The position numbers and the translations under genes are program-made. Of a stretch of DNA of 64,000 nt, positions 18,302-26,493 are shown piece by piece. The stretch is from contig NZ_LAVA02000090.1 of the NCBI RefSeq assembly GCF_000974985.2, positions 62,001-126,000 on the forward strand. Reading direction: 5' to 3'. The notes under the pieces are model-generated. The model did no database searches. It was not told where the DNA came from and saw only the letters and a program-made list of their open reading frames with translations. Source of the stretch: Streptomyces mangrovisoli (GTDB lineage: Bacteria; Actinomycetota; Actinomycetes; Streptomycetales; Streptomycetaceae). The stretch's first letter is position 1. Every line of letters begins with the position of its first letter.

Positions 18302-19460
18302 GCCGACCGAACTGCTCGCTCTCTCCCGCACGTTCGGCGACCCCGTCCTCGAACGCTGGGAGCGCCTGGTCTCGTTGGAGACGCCCTCGGCGGACGCCGA
18401 CCGCACGGCCGTGTTCGGCAGGGAACTCGCCGCGGGCCTCGCCGCCACGGCGGACCGGATCGAGCACCCGCCGGGGCCGGGCGGCGACCACCTGGTGGCG
18501 CACTGGAACGGCCGCGGGACACCGTCCCCGGACGACGGTGCGCCCCCCGGGCACACCCTCCTGGTGGCCCACAGCGACACCGTCTTCCCGGCCGGCACGG
18601 CCGCCCGGCGGCCCTTCACGCTCGCCGAGGACGGCGACACGGTCACCGGCCCCGGCGTCTTCGACATGAAGGGCTCCCTGGTCGCGGTCGAACTGGCCAT
18701 GGACCTGCTCGCGCGCACCGGTGCCGCGCCGAGACGCCCGGTCCGCATGGTGGTGGTCAACGACGAGGAGATCGGCAGCCCCGACGGCAGCCGTCTGGTC
18801 GCCCGGCACGCCGAGGGCGCCCGTGCGGTGCTCGGCCTCGAACCGCCGCTGCCCGGCGGCGCGTTGAAGATCGGCCGCCGGGGCGTGGCCCGCGTCCTGC
18901 TCAGCGTGCGGGGGGTCAGCGCCCACGCCGGGCTCGACGCCGCCCTCGGCGTCTCCGCGATCGACGAACTCGTCGACCAGCTCGCCGCGTTGCGGGCCAC
19001 GGCCGCCTCCTTGCCGGACGCCGCGCTGAACGTCGGCACCGTCACGGGCGGCACCCGGGCCAACGTGGTCGCCGACCACGCCGAGGCGGAGATCGGCCTG
19101 CGGTACGCCACGCCCGAGACCGAACAGGCCCTGCTGAAGGCCGTACTGGAACCGACGCCGGTCCGGCAGCGGGCCCACCTGTCCACCCGGAGACTGTCCC
19201 ACCGCCCGGCCTGGGCGATGGACCCCGGCAACCCCCTGGCCGCCGAACTCGTGGCGCTGGCGGGCACGTTGGACCTGGAACTGCCGCTCGGTTCCTCCGG
19301 CGGCGCGGGCGACACCAACCTCACCGGCGCGCTCGGCATCCCGACCGTCGACGGGCTCGGACCGGCGGGCGCGGGCGCACACGGCGAGGACGAACACGCC
19401 TCGCTGTCGTCCTTGCTGGAGCGGGCGGCCCTCATCGCGGCCTTCCTCCAGTCGCACTGA
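18294..19460 (+). CDS. M20 family deacylase/carboxypeptidase (CPG2-like)
   Basis: This 388-residue metalloenzyme is shorter than the first M20 protein and resembles glutamate carboxypeptidase/ArgE members. Zinc and catalytic residues appear in VAHSDTVFP (H93, D95), GVFDMKG (D124) and NDEEIGS (E158/E159), and the last metal histidine is in AHGEDEHASL. It overlaps the D-aminopeptidase gene by eight bases. In the proposed pathway it would remove the acyl group from the N-acyl-L-amino acid made by the racemase. A folate- or dipeptide-type substrate is an alternative. Confidence 0.86.
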   Translation: MAEPTELLALSRTFGDPVLERWERLVSLETPSADADRTAVFGRELAAGLAATADRIEHPPGPGGDHLVAHWNGRGTPSPDDGAPPGHTLLVAHSDTVFPAGTAARRPFTLAEDGDTVTGPGVFDMKGSLVAVELAMDLLARTGAAPRRPVRMVVVNDEEIGSPDGSRLVARHAEGARAVLGLEPPLPGGALKIGRRGVARVLLSVRGVSAHAGLDAALGVSAIDELVDQLAALRATAASLPDAALNVGTVTGGTRANVVADHAEAEIGLRYATPETEQALLKAVLEPTPVRQRAHLSTRRLSHRPAWAMDPGNPLAAELVALAGTLDLELPLGSSGGAGDTNLTGALGIPTVDGLGPAGAGAHGEDEHASLSSLLERAALIAAFLQSH

Positions 19461-19583
19461 CCGACGGCCTTCGTCCGCCCCGTCGCCGCCCGCAGCCGCA
19501 GGGGGCGTGAGAACCCCGCGCCCGCCCCACACCTCGGCCCGCCCGCCGGGCCGCACCCTTCACCTTCACCCCCAAGGAGTCCC

Positions 19584-20519
19584 ATGCCCACGCTCACCCT
19601 GCCCCCGGCGGGACTCGTCCGCCCCGCGGCACCCCGTCCCGGTGACCGTGTCGCCGTCATCGCCGCCAGCGGCCCGCCCAACCAGGAGAACCTGGAGGTC
19701 GGCCTCGAATCGCTGCGCGGGCTCGGCCTGAAGCCCGAGGTCTTCGCCTCGGCGCGGGCGGGCGGCGAGTACCTCGCCGGAGACGACGCCCTGCGCGCCC
19801 GCGACCTCACCACGGCGCTCACCGATCCGGCGTTCACGGCCGTCTTCTGCGCGTCCGGCGGCTACGGCGCCCAGCGGACCCTCGAACTGGTCGACTGGGA
19901 CGCCGTCGGCACCCCCACCCCGCGCACCGTCATCGGCTTCTCCGACGTGACGGCGCTGCTGGAAGCGGTGGCCGTGAAGCTGGGCTGGACGGGACTGTTC
20001 GGCCCGATGCCCGCCATCCGCGGCTTCCACCCCGGGCGGGCCGACTTCGACGCACTCGCCGCCCTGCTCACCGACCCCGCCTCGGTGAAGGAGCTGCGCT
20101 TCCCCGACTCCCGTCCGCTGGTGGGCGGTTCGGCCGAGGGCGTCACCCTGGGCGGCACGGTCACGCTGCTGGCCTGCTCGCTGGGTACCGGGACGTCGCT
20201 GCCGGCGCGCGGCGGCATCGTCCTGCTGGAGGACGTCGACGAGGAGACCTTCCGCCTCGACCGCTTCCTCACCCAGCTGCGCCGCGCCGGCTACTTCGAC
20301 GGCGCCGCCGGCATCGTCTGCGGCACCTTCACCGACTGCGGCACCCGCGAACGCGTCGAGGAACTGCTGCACGACCGGCTCGGCGACCTCGGCATCCCGG
20401 TCCTGGCCGGCGCGGACATCGGCCACGGCGTCCCGCAGCAGACGTTCCCGGTCGGCACCCGGGCCCGCCTCGACGCGGACGCGGGCGTCCTGACGTTCCT
20501 GGACCCGGTGCTCGCCTGA
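19584..20519 (+). CDS. L,D-carboxypeptidase, S66 family (LdcA-like)
   Basis: This 311-residue serine peptidase should remove D-Ala from murein tetrapeptides by cutting the bond between an L-centre of diaminopimelate and D-Ala. The S66 triad is present: S120 in GFSDVTAL, E216 in LLEDVDE and H281 in IGHGVPQQ. No signal peptide is seen, which fits a cytoplasmic recycling enzyme. It has its own strong AAGGAG ribosome binding site 124 bases after the M20 gene and is followed immediately by a strong terminator, so it closes the operon. Confidence 0.93.
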   Translation: MPTLTLPPAGLVRPAAPRPGDRVAVIAASGPPNQENLEVGLESLRGLGLKPEVFASARAGGEYLAGDDALRARDLTTALTDPAFTAVFCASGGYGAQRTLELVDWDAVGTPTPRTVIGFSDVTALLEAVAVKLGWTGLFGPMPAIRGFHPGRADFDALAALLTDPASVKELRFPDSRPLVGGSAEGVTLGGTVTLLACSLGTGTSLPARGGIVLLEDVDEETFRLDRFLTQLRRAGYFDGAAGIVCGTFTDCGTRERVEELLHDRLGDLGIPVLAGADIGHGVPQQTFPVGTRARLDADAGVLTFLDPVLA

Positions 20520-20542
20520 CCGGCCACGCGAACGGAACCGAC

Positions 20543-20583
20543 AGGGCGGGGAGCGGGCCAAAGGGTCCGCTCCCCGCCCTTTT
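20543..20583 (+). terminator. Rho-independent terminator of the peptide-salvage operon
   Basis: A perfect 14-bp stem (20543-20556 with 20567-20580; AGGGCGGGGAGCGG) with a 10-base loop is followed by a short T run. It lies 24 bases after the L,D-carboxypeptidase stop. Confidence 0.9.
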
Positions 20584-21153
20584 CGCACCTCCGACGGGCC
20601 GCCGACCACCATCACCCGGGCGACGGCGCCGTGTTCAAGAGTTGACGCCATCTCAGGTCGGCGGCGAGCCCGCAGTTCGCGTCCGCGTACGGCAAGCGGA
20701 TACCTCTTTCTCGGCGAACCCAGAGCCGCGGGACACCCCGCCCTCGAAGCACCCGGGACCGCGGGACACCCCGGCCAAGCGCCCGGTCCGACCCGCCGGA
20801 TCGGTCCGACCCGGCCACCCAGGTCAACCTCTCCCGCCCGTCCTCGCAGGCCATCACCCTGCATGGACCGATCAAGGCGAGGCTCCAGAACACCACCACC
20901 GCGCACCGGGCACACCCCGCCTGCCGCACTCGCTCGCCCTCACCGCCGTACCCCGGCGGCCGTGATCCCACGCGACCCGCGGCGGGACTTTCGCATCTGC
21001 GATCCTTCCGTGACGCGGCCCGCCGCCCCGCTCCGTCGAGGGAGACCCACCCTCGCGCATTTCCCTCGACGACGGGCGACACCCGACGGCCCCTCAAATC
21101 CCCTTTGCTGCACGCTCATTGACGCCCCCCACCCGCGGTGATTCACTTCGTGG
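20584..21153. other. Long intergenic region without a convincing gene
   Basis: These roughly 570 bases between the terminator and the glucanase promoter have open frames on both strands, but none has a ribosome binding site, a start with codon bias, or a recognisable domain. The one internal structure seen is an exact 15-base direct repeat CCGCGGGACACCCCG at 20726-20740 and 20759-20773, 33 bases apart. The part after about 21050 becomes more AT-rich and likely holds the promoter of the downstream gene. Confidence 0.5.
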
Positions 21154-21169
21154 CTGAGAGCGCTCTCAG
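21154..21169. promoter_or_regulatory. LacI-type palindromic operator upstream of GH55-like glucanase
   Basis: CTGAGAGCGCTCTCAG is a perfect 16-bp palindrome centred on CG, 58 bases before the glucanase ATG. It has the GAGAGCGCTCTC core typical of LacI-family operators in actinobacteria, related to but different from the CebR box TGGGAGCGCTCCCA. The same 12-bp core occurs in the GH16 glucanase gene at 28614-28625. Confidence 0.75.
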
Positions 21170-21227
21170 AGATCGGGGGCCAGTTGACGGCCCCGTCCAT
21201 TCACCCTATGCAGGGAGAGCCGTGTCC

Positions 21228-23042
21228 ATGATTCCCTCTCGTCGTGGTGTGCTGCGCGGGGCGGCCGCCGCGTCGGTGCCGCTGATCAGCGGTATCTGCT
21301 CAGGACCGGCGTTCGCGTCGACCACCGCCGACTCGCACGGGTCCGGCGGAGGCCCCGGCGGGGCCCACGCCACGCTCGGCCCGAACGTCATCGTCTTCGA
21401 TCCGTCCATGAGCGACGCGTCGATTCAGGCCAAGGTCGACGCCGTGTTCGCCGTCCAGGAGTCCAACCAGTTCGGCGACGAACGCTTCGCCCTGGCCTTC
21501 CTGCCGGGCACCTACACCGTCGACATCAACGTCGGCTTCTACACCCATGTCCTGGGCCTGGGCGCCAGCCCCTCCGACGTGGTGATCAACGGTCATGTCA
21601 CCGTCGACGCCCAGTGGTTCGACGGCAACGGCACCCAGAACTTCTGGCGGGCCGCGGAGAACCTGACCATCGTGCCGCCGGACGGACTGGAGCGCTGGGC
21701 GGTCGCCCAGGCCGCCCCGATGCGCCGCGTCCACATCAAGGGCAACATCACCCTGTGGCCGAGCCCGCCCGGCAACCAGTGGTCCAGCGGCGGCTTCCTC
21801 GCCGACAGCGTGGTCGACGGGTACGTCGAGTCCGGCTCCCAGCAGCAGTGGCTCTCCCGCAACGACACCTTCGGCAGCTGGAACGGCTCCAACTGGAACA
21901 TGGTGTTCGTCGGGACCCAGGGCGCCCCCGCGCAGTCCTTCCCGACGCCGCCGTACACCACCGTCGACCGCACCCCCGTGATCCGGGAGAAGCCGTTCCT
22001 CACCGTGGACCGCCACGGCTCCTACCAGGTGTTCGTGCCCGCGCTGCGCACCAACAGCACCGGCACGACCTGGGCCGGCGGCCCGGCCAAGGGACACACC
22101 ATCCCGCTCTCGCAGTTCCATGTCGCCTCCCCCGGCGACTCGGCCGCGACGATCAACCGCGCCCTCGCGTCCGGCAAGCACCTCCTGTTCACGCCGGGCA
22201 TCTACGACATCTCCGCGCCGCTGCGCGTGAACCGGCCCGGCACCGTGGTCCTCGGCCTCGGCCTGACCACCCTGCGCTCCACGCACGGCAACACCGTGAT
22301 CGAGGTCGCCGACGTCCCCGGCGTCACCCTCGCCGGGCTGCTCTTCGAGGCGGCCTCCCGGCACACCCCGGTCCTGCTGCGGGTCGGCGACGGCTGCGGC
22401 CGGCGCCGGCACGACACCGACCCGACCGTGCTGTTCGACATCGTCGCCCGGATCGGCGGCGCGCTCGCCGGGGGCGCCGGCGTCAGCGTCCAGATCGACA
22501 GCAACGACGTGGTCCTCGACCACCTCTGGCTCTGGCGCGCCGACCACGGCCTGGACGGCACCGTGGGCTGGACGGTCAACCCCGCCGACAGCGGCATCGT
22601 GGTCAACGGCGACCACGTCACGGCGTACGGGCTGTTCGTCGAGCACTTCCAGAAGTACGAGGTGAACTGGCAGGGCGAGCACGGCCGCACGTACTTCTTC
22701 CAGAACGAGCACCCCTACGACGTCCCCACCCAGACCGCGTGGCGGCACGGCTCCACCCTCGGCTACGCCGCCTACAAGGTCGGCGACCACGTGCGCGACC
22801 ACCACGCCTGGGGCCTGGGCAGCTACTGCTACTTCAACCTCAACGCGGACATCTACACCGACTGCGCGTACGAGGTCCCCGACACCCCCGGCGTCGTCTT
22901 CACCGACCTGATGACGGTCTGCCTCAACGGGGCCGGTGGCGGCGGCATCCTGCACGCCATCGACAAGGCCGGCGACCCGGTCCAGAACGGCTTCGCCACG
23001 TACTACATGAAGTCGTACTCGAACGGCGTCGCCGGCGCCTGA
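21228..23042 (+). CDS. Tat-exported GH55-like beta-1,3-glucanase (double right-handed beta-helix)
   Basis: This secreted protein of about 604 residues starts with a twin-arginine signal (SRRGVLRGAAAASV, cleavage near AFA). The mature part has two pectin-lyase-like beta-helix halves joined by a linker, with VIVFDPSMSD near the start, FLPGTYTVDINVGFYTHVLGLGASP and later FTPGIYDISAPLRV. That layout matches Streptomyces GH55 exo-beta-1,3-glucanases, which are often misnamed adenylyl cyclase or factor 5/8 proteins in databases. The GTG at 21222 is an alternative start; both follow AGGGAG. A LacI-type palindrome upstream suggests sugar-controlled expression. Family assignment is from memory of sequence style and should be confirmed. 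Confidence 0.72.
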   Translation: MIPSRRGVLRGAAAASVPLISGICSGPAFASTTADSHGSGGGPGGAHATLGPNVIVFDPSMSDASIQAKVDAVFAVQESNQFGDERFALAFLPGTYTVDINVGFYTHVLGLGASPSDVVINGHVTVDAQWFDGNGTQNFWRAAENLTIVPPDGLERWAVAQAAPMRRVHIKGNITLWPSPPGNQWSSGGFLADSVVDGYVESGSQQQWLSRNDTFGSWNGSNWNMVFVGTQGAPAQSFPTPPYTTVDRTPVIREKPFLTVDRHGSYQVFVPALRTNSTGTTWAGGPAKGHTIPLSQFHVASPGDSAATINRALASGKHLLFTPGIYDISAPLRVNRPGTVVLGLGLTTLRSTHGNTVIEVADVPGVTLAGLLFEAASRHTPVLLRVGDGCGRRRHDTDPTVLFDIVARIGGALAGGAGVSVQIDSNDVVLDHLWLWRADHGLDGTVGWTVNPADSGIVVNGDHVTAYGLFVEHFQKYEVNWQGEHGRTYFFQNEHPYDVPTQTAWRHGSTLGYAAYKVGDHVRDHHAWGLGSYCYFNLNADIYTDCAYEVPDTPGVVFTDLMTVCLNGAGGGGILHAIDKAGDPVQNGFATYYMKSYSNGVAGA

Positions 23043-23163
23043 CATCCGGGAACACGACAGGCGCCCGGGTGGCGACGTGGCCACCGGACCGTGCACGGCG
23101 GCGGGTACGCCGGCGCCGGGCGGGCCGTGCGACGGTCCGCCCGGTCGGTCCGGGGCCTCCTCG

Positions 23164-24846
23164 TCACCGTGTACACACGAAGGCGGAGGCACTGTCCGGG
23201 TCGCCGGTGCGGTAACGGGGCCACCGCGGATAGGCGCACAGGGGACGGGTCCGGTCGTGGAGCGTGTCCGTCACGACCGGGTTCGTCGGCGCCTTTCCCT
23301 GCTCGGACCAGTCTTCGAGCGCGGAGACCGAGTCCCATGCGGCCGCGAACGCCGGCGTGCCGAAGTTCGCGTGGTTCGCCCCGGGAACGACGTAGTACCG
23401 CAGGAACGTGCCCGTCGTCCGGGGGCCCAGGAGGCCGCGTACCCGCGCGTAGTAGTCGGTCGTGGAGAGCGGGGAGACGAGTTCGTCCGCGGCGCCGTGG
23501 AGCAGGATCAGCTTCCCGCCCGCGCGGGCGAACGGCCCGAGATCCGTGTCGTTGCGATCCTCGACCGTGGACAGACGGCTGATCCGGTCGAGCCATTCCC
23601 CAGGGTGGCGGGGGTCCACGTCGAGGCCGCTGTGGTCCGGGTCCCGCGTCAGGAAGTACTTGACCCACTGGTCCCAGTACTGGAACCCGTAGCCGCTCGT
23701 CACCGGCATGGGATCGGCCGGCGCGGTGGTGCCGAACCCGAGGAACGGGGTCCGCATGTCCGCTCCCGCGAGGAACGGGAACCCCGGGTACCCGGTCTCA
23801 CCGCTGGCGATCCGGTACGGCCACCTGAACGGTGAGGACAGGGCGACGACCGCGCCGATCTGGGGGTCCGACAGGCAGCCCGGACCGGTGTCGGTGCCGC
23901 CGGGGCAGCGCAGGACGTGCGGATCGAAGTGGCAGCCGGACGGGTCCGAGACGACGCCGTCCTCGACCCCGTCCAGACCGTCGCAGGCCCTCACGACACG
24001 GTCGTGGAGGAGAGTCTGCTTCTCCGGGCCGGGGAAGGCGCCCGGGCGGGACAGCACCTGCGCCAGATACCCCAGGTCCAGGCCCTCGCTGAGGTTGTTC
24101 CAGGCGGGAAAGGCCGAGATCACCCCGTCGAACGCCCGCGGCCACCGCTGTGCGACGACGAGACCCTCACGGCCACCGGTCGAGCCTCCGGAGAAGTAGA
24201 CCTCGGCGGGGTCCGTTCCGTAGGCGTGCCGGATGAGGAACAGGCTCGCGTCGCGCGTCTTCTTGAGCGCGTCACCGGCGGCGAAGTTGTCCAGGGCCTC
24301 GTCGTTCACGCCGAACGAACCGTCCAGGGACGGAGGGGAGGCCGGGTTCTGCCGATGGCCCGAGTCACTGGCGAAGGTCGCGTAGCGCCGGGCCAGCGGA
24401 ACCGGCTGGTCCGCGGGGCCGAACGGCACGTTCTCCGCCAGGTCGGGAATCGTGCCGTCGAAGCCGCCGCCACCGAACATCATCGCCTTGCGGTTCCAGT
24501 CGTACGGCAGGTCGACGCGCATCCTGATGTCGGGCGCGGACGGGTCGACGGGGAAGAGGTCGGCGTCGGCCCGGCAGTACGTGACCGTCCGGCCGCTGAC
24601 CTGAGCGGTCTCGACCGAGACCGACTCGACGAGGCCGCCGGTCGTCGGCAGGCTCATGGCCGAGGCGGGAATCCGCATCCCGGCCAGTGCGGCGCACTGC
24701 GGAACGGTCGCCGCGCGGCCGGGCACGGGCGGGCTCCCGGCGACGGGTCCCGCCCCGAGCAGGGGCAGCACGCCCGCCAGCAGAATCAGGGTGCTCGGCA
24801 CGCCGGACCGGCGGGTCCTGGTGCCCTGTGCCGGTGTTGCGCTCAC
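23164..24846 (-). CDS. Secreted tannase/feruloyl esterase family hydrolase
   Basis: This 560-residue alpha/beta-hydrolase has a Sec signal peptide (hydrophobic core LILLAGVLPLLGAG) and the tannase-family serine motif FSGGSTGGREG, followed by FDGVISAFPAWN. Downstream it has the family's conserved Cys pair and calcium-site region (ACDGLDGVEDGVV) and the acid and histidine of the triad near HGAADELVSP and GANHANFG. It should release phenolic acids from plant esters outside the cell. The GTG at 24846 follows AGGAG by five bases. It is downstream of a metabolite:H+ symporter gene and a divergent GAF-PucR regulator, forming a small uptake and hydrolysis unit. Confidence 0.9.
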   Translation of the reverse strand: MSATPAQGTRTRRSGVPSTLILLAGVLPLLGAGPVAGSPPVPGRAATVPQCAALAGMRIPASAMSLPTTGGLVESVSVETAQVSGRTVTYCRADADLFPVDPSAPDIRMRVDLPYDWNRKAMMFGGGGFDGTIPDLAENVPFGPADQPVPLARRYATFASDSGHRQNPASPPSLDGSFGVNDEALDNFAAGDALKKTRDASLFLIRHAYGTDPAEVYFSGGSTGGREGLVVAQRWPRAFDGVISAFPAWNNLSEGLDLGYLAQVLSRPGAFPGPEKQTLLHDRVVRACDGLDGVEDGVVSDPSGCHFDPHVLRCPGGTDTGPGCLSDPQIGAVVALSSPFRWPYRIASGETGYPGFPFLAGADMRTPFLGFGTTAPADPMPVTSGYGFQYWDQWVKYFLTRDPDHSGLDVDPRHPGEWLDRISRLSTVEDRNDTDLGPFARAGGKLILLHGAADELVSPLSTTDYYARVRGLLGPRTTGTFLRYYVVPGANHANFGTPAFAAAWDSVSALEDWSEQGKAPTNPVVTDTLHDRTRPLCAYPRWPRYRTGDPDSASAFVCTR

Positions 24847-24957
24847 GGTCACTCCTCGGCTGTTCGGAGCTCTGCAGCTCGTCGGCGGGGACCGCCGCCG
24901 CTCACGCGGTCCCCTCGGGTCGCCCGGCACCGGTCCTTTCCGTACGGCCGCACCGCG

Positions 24958-26349
24958 TCAGCGGTAGAGATGGGTGCCCGGGACGGCGTCCGGATCGGCA
25001 CGGACCTCGGCGGTGTTCGTCTCGGGCAGGAACCACGCGCAGAGGGTGGTGATCAGCCCCATGCACGCGATGTAGCCGGCCACCGGCAGGGTGCTTCCGG
25101 TCCTCGCGATCAGCGCCGTCATGAGAAACGGTGTGCTGCCGCTGACGGCGATCGCGGAGAGCTGGTAGGCCAGCGACGCGCCCGAGTAGCGGACGCCGGG
25201 CGGGAACAGCTCGCCGAGGAAGCCTGCGATGGGGCCGTAGGTGAGGCACTGGAACAGGAATCCCACCGTGATCGCGATGAAGATCAGCGGCAGGGACGCG
25301 GTGTCGATGAGCCCGAAGTAGGGGAAGGCCCAGACCACGACCCCGAGGCCGCCGACCAGGATCAGGGGCCGGCGGCCCATCCTGTCCGACAGGTGGCCGG
25401 ACCAGGGGAGGACGACGAGCATCGCCACCGAGCTGGTCAGCACCACCGCGAGGAGCGGGTTGCGCTCGATGCCCAGCGTGTCCGTGCCGTAGCTGAGGAG
25501 TCCGGAGATGCTGACGTAGAAGAGGCTGTTGGTGGCCGAGAGGAGGCCGCAGCCGAGCAGGATGGTCCGCCACCGCTCGCGCACCACCTGGACCAGCGGG
25601 GCCCGGACCACCGCGTCCTGCGACTGTGCCGCCTCTCGCTGCAGTTCGCGGAACTCGGGCGTGTCCTCCACCTTGGTCTGGATGTGGAGAACCACCAGGA
25701 ACATCACGGCGCTGGCCAGGAAGGGTATGCGCCAGCCCCAGCCGAGGAACGCGTGGTCCGGCAGCAGACCGCTCGCGGTCACGAAGATCAGGTTCGAGAC
25801 GATCACGGCGACGGGGACGCTGGTCTGACCGAACGTCCCCGCGAAGCCCCGCCGTTTGGGACCGGCCGACTCGGTGAGCAGGAGCATGATGCCGCCCCAC
25901 TGGCCGCCCGCTGCGAGCCCCTGCACGAAGCGCAGGAGGACCAGCAGGGCCGGTGCCCACGCACCGATGGTCGCCGCGCCGGGAAGACACCCGATCAGGA
26001 ACGTGGCGGCCCCCATGACGGCCAGGCAGGTCACCACGACCGGCTTGCGTCCGTGCATGTCACCGAGGTGTCCGGCCAGCACCCCGCCGATCGGACGGGC
26101 CACGAACCCCGCCCAGAACGTGCTGAAGGCGAGGAGGGTCCCCGTCACGGCCGAGGAGTGCGGAAAGAAGACATGGGGGAACACCAGCGCGGCCGCGGTG
26201 CCGTAGAGGAAGAAGTCGTACCACTCCATCGAGCTGGCGATGAGACCGGCGGCCAGCAGCCTGCGGGAGACCGGGCGTCGGGGGGTGTGCGTTCCGGCGC
26301 CGGGGAGGCTGCCGGACTGCCCTTCGGGTTGTGCGAGCGGAGTTGCCAT
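24958..26349 (-). CDS. MFS transporter, metabolite:H+ symporter (MHS) type
   Basis: This 463-residue protein has about 12 transmembrane helices. LAGHLGDMHGRKPVVV after helix 2 is the MFS signature, and the N-terminus SRRLLAAGLIASSMEWYDFFLYGTAAAL is characteristic of MHS members such as ShiA, KgtP and ProP, with the WYDF motif. These import organic acids or small aromatic acids with protons. It sits between the tannase gene and a divergent PucR-type regulator, so an aromatic acid released by the esterase is a reasonable substrate. This is inference. Confidence 0.92.
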   Translation of the reverse strand: MATPLAQPEGQSGSLPGAGTHTPRRPVSRRLLAAGLIASSMEWYDFFLYGTAAALVFPHVFFPHSSAVTGTLLAFSTFWAGFVARPIGGVLAGHLGDMHGRKPVVVTCLAVMGAATFLIGCLPGAATIGAWAPALLVLLRFVQGLAAGGQWGGIMLLLTESAGPKRRGFAGTFGQTSVPVAVIVSNLIFVTASGLLPDHAFLGWGWRIPFLASAVMFLVVLHIQTKVEDTPEFRELQREAAQSQDAVVRAPLVQVVRERWRTILLGCGLLSATNSLFYVSISGLLSYGTDTLGIERNPLLAVVLTSSVAMLVVLPWSGHLSDRMGRRPLILVGGLGVVVWAFPYFGLIDTASLPLIFIAITVGFLFQCLTYGPIAGFLGELFPPGVRYSGASLAYQLSAIAVSGSTPFLMTALIARTGSTLPVAGYIACMGLITTLCAWFLPETNTAEVRADPDAVPGTHLYR

Positions 26350-26417
26350 GGGTGCCGCCTTCGTCCATAGCGGTGGCAGGGGATCGCCGTTACATTAGGG
26401 CGCCGTTGAGCTGTGGT

Positions 26418-26442
26418 TGAGGTGTGCTTCCCCCACACCTCA
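26418..26442. promoter_or_regulatory. Inverted repeat in the MHS transporter / PucR divergent region
   Basis: TGAGGTGTG-N7-CACACCTCA is a perfect 9-bp inverted repeat between the divergent transporter and regulator genes, 52 bases before the regulator GTG. It could be the operator of the PucR-type protein or a hairpin. There is no T tail, so a terminator is unlikely. Confidence 0.5.
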
Positions 26443-26493
26443 CGCCGATGCGGTGGGTGTTTTCTCCACCTCGTGCCGAGGAGGGATGGCGCT

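Noticed and set aside
20612-21200. Possible small genes on either strand between the terminator and the GH55-like gene
   Set aside because: No ribosome binding site, no domain and poor third-position bias.
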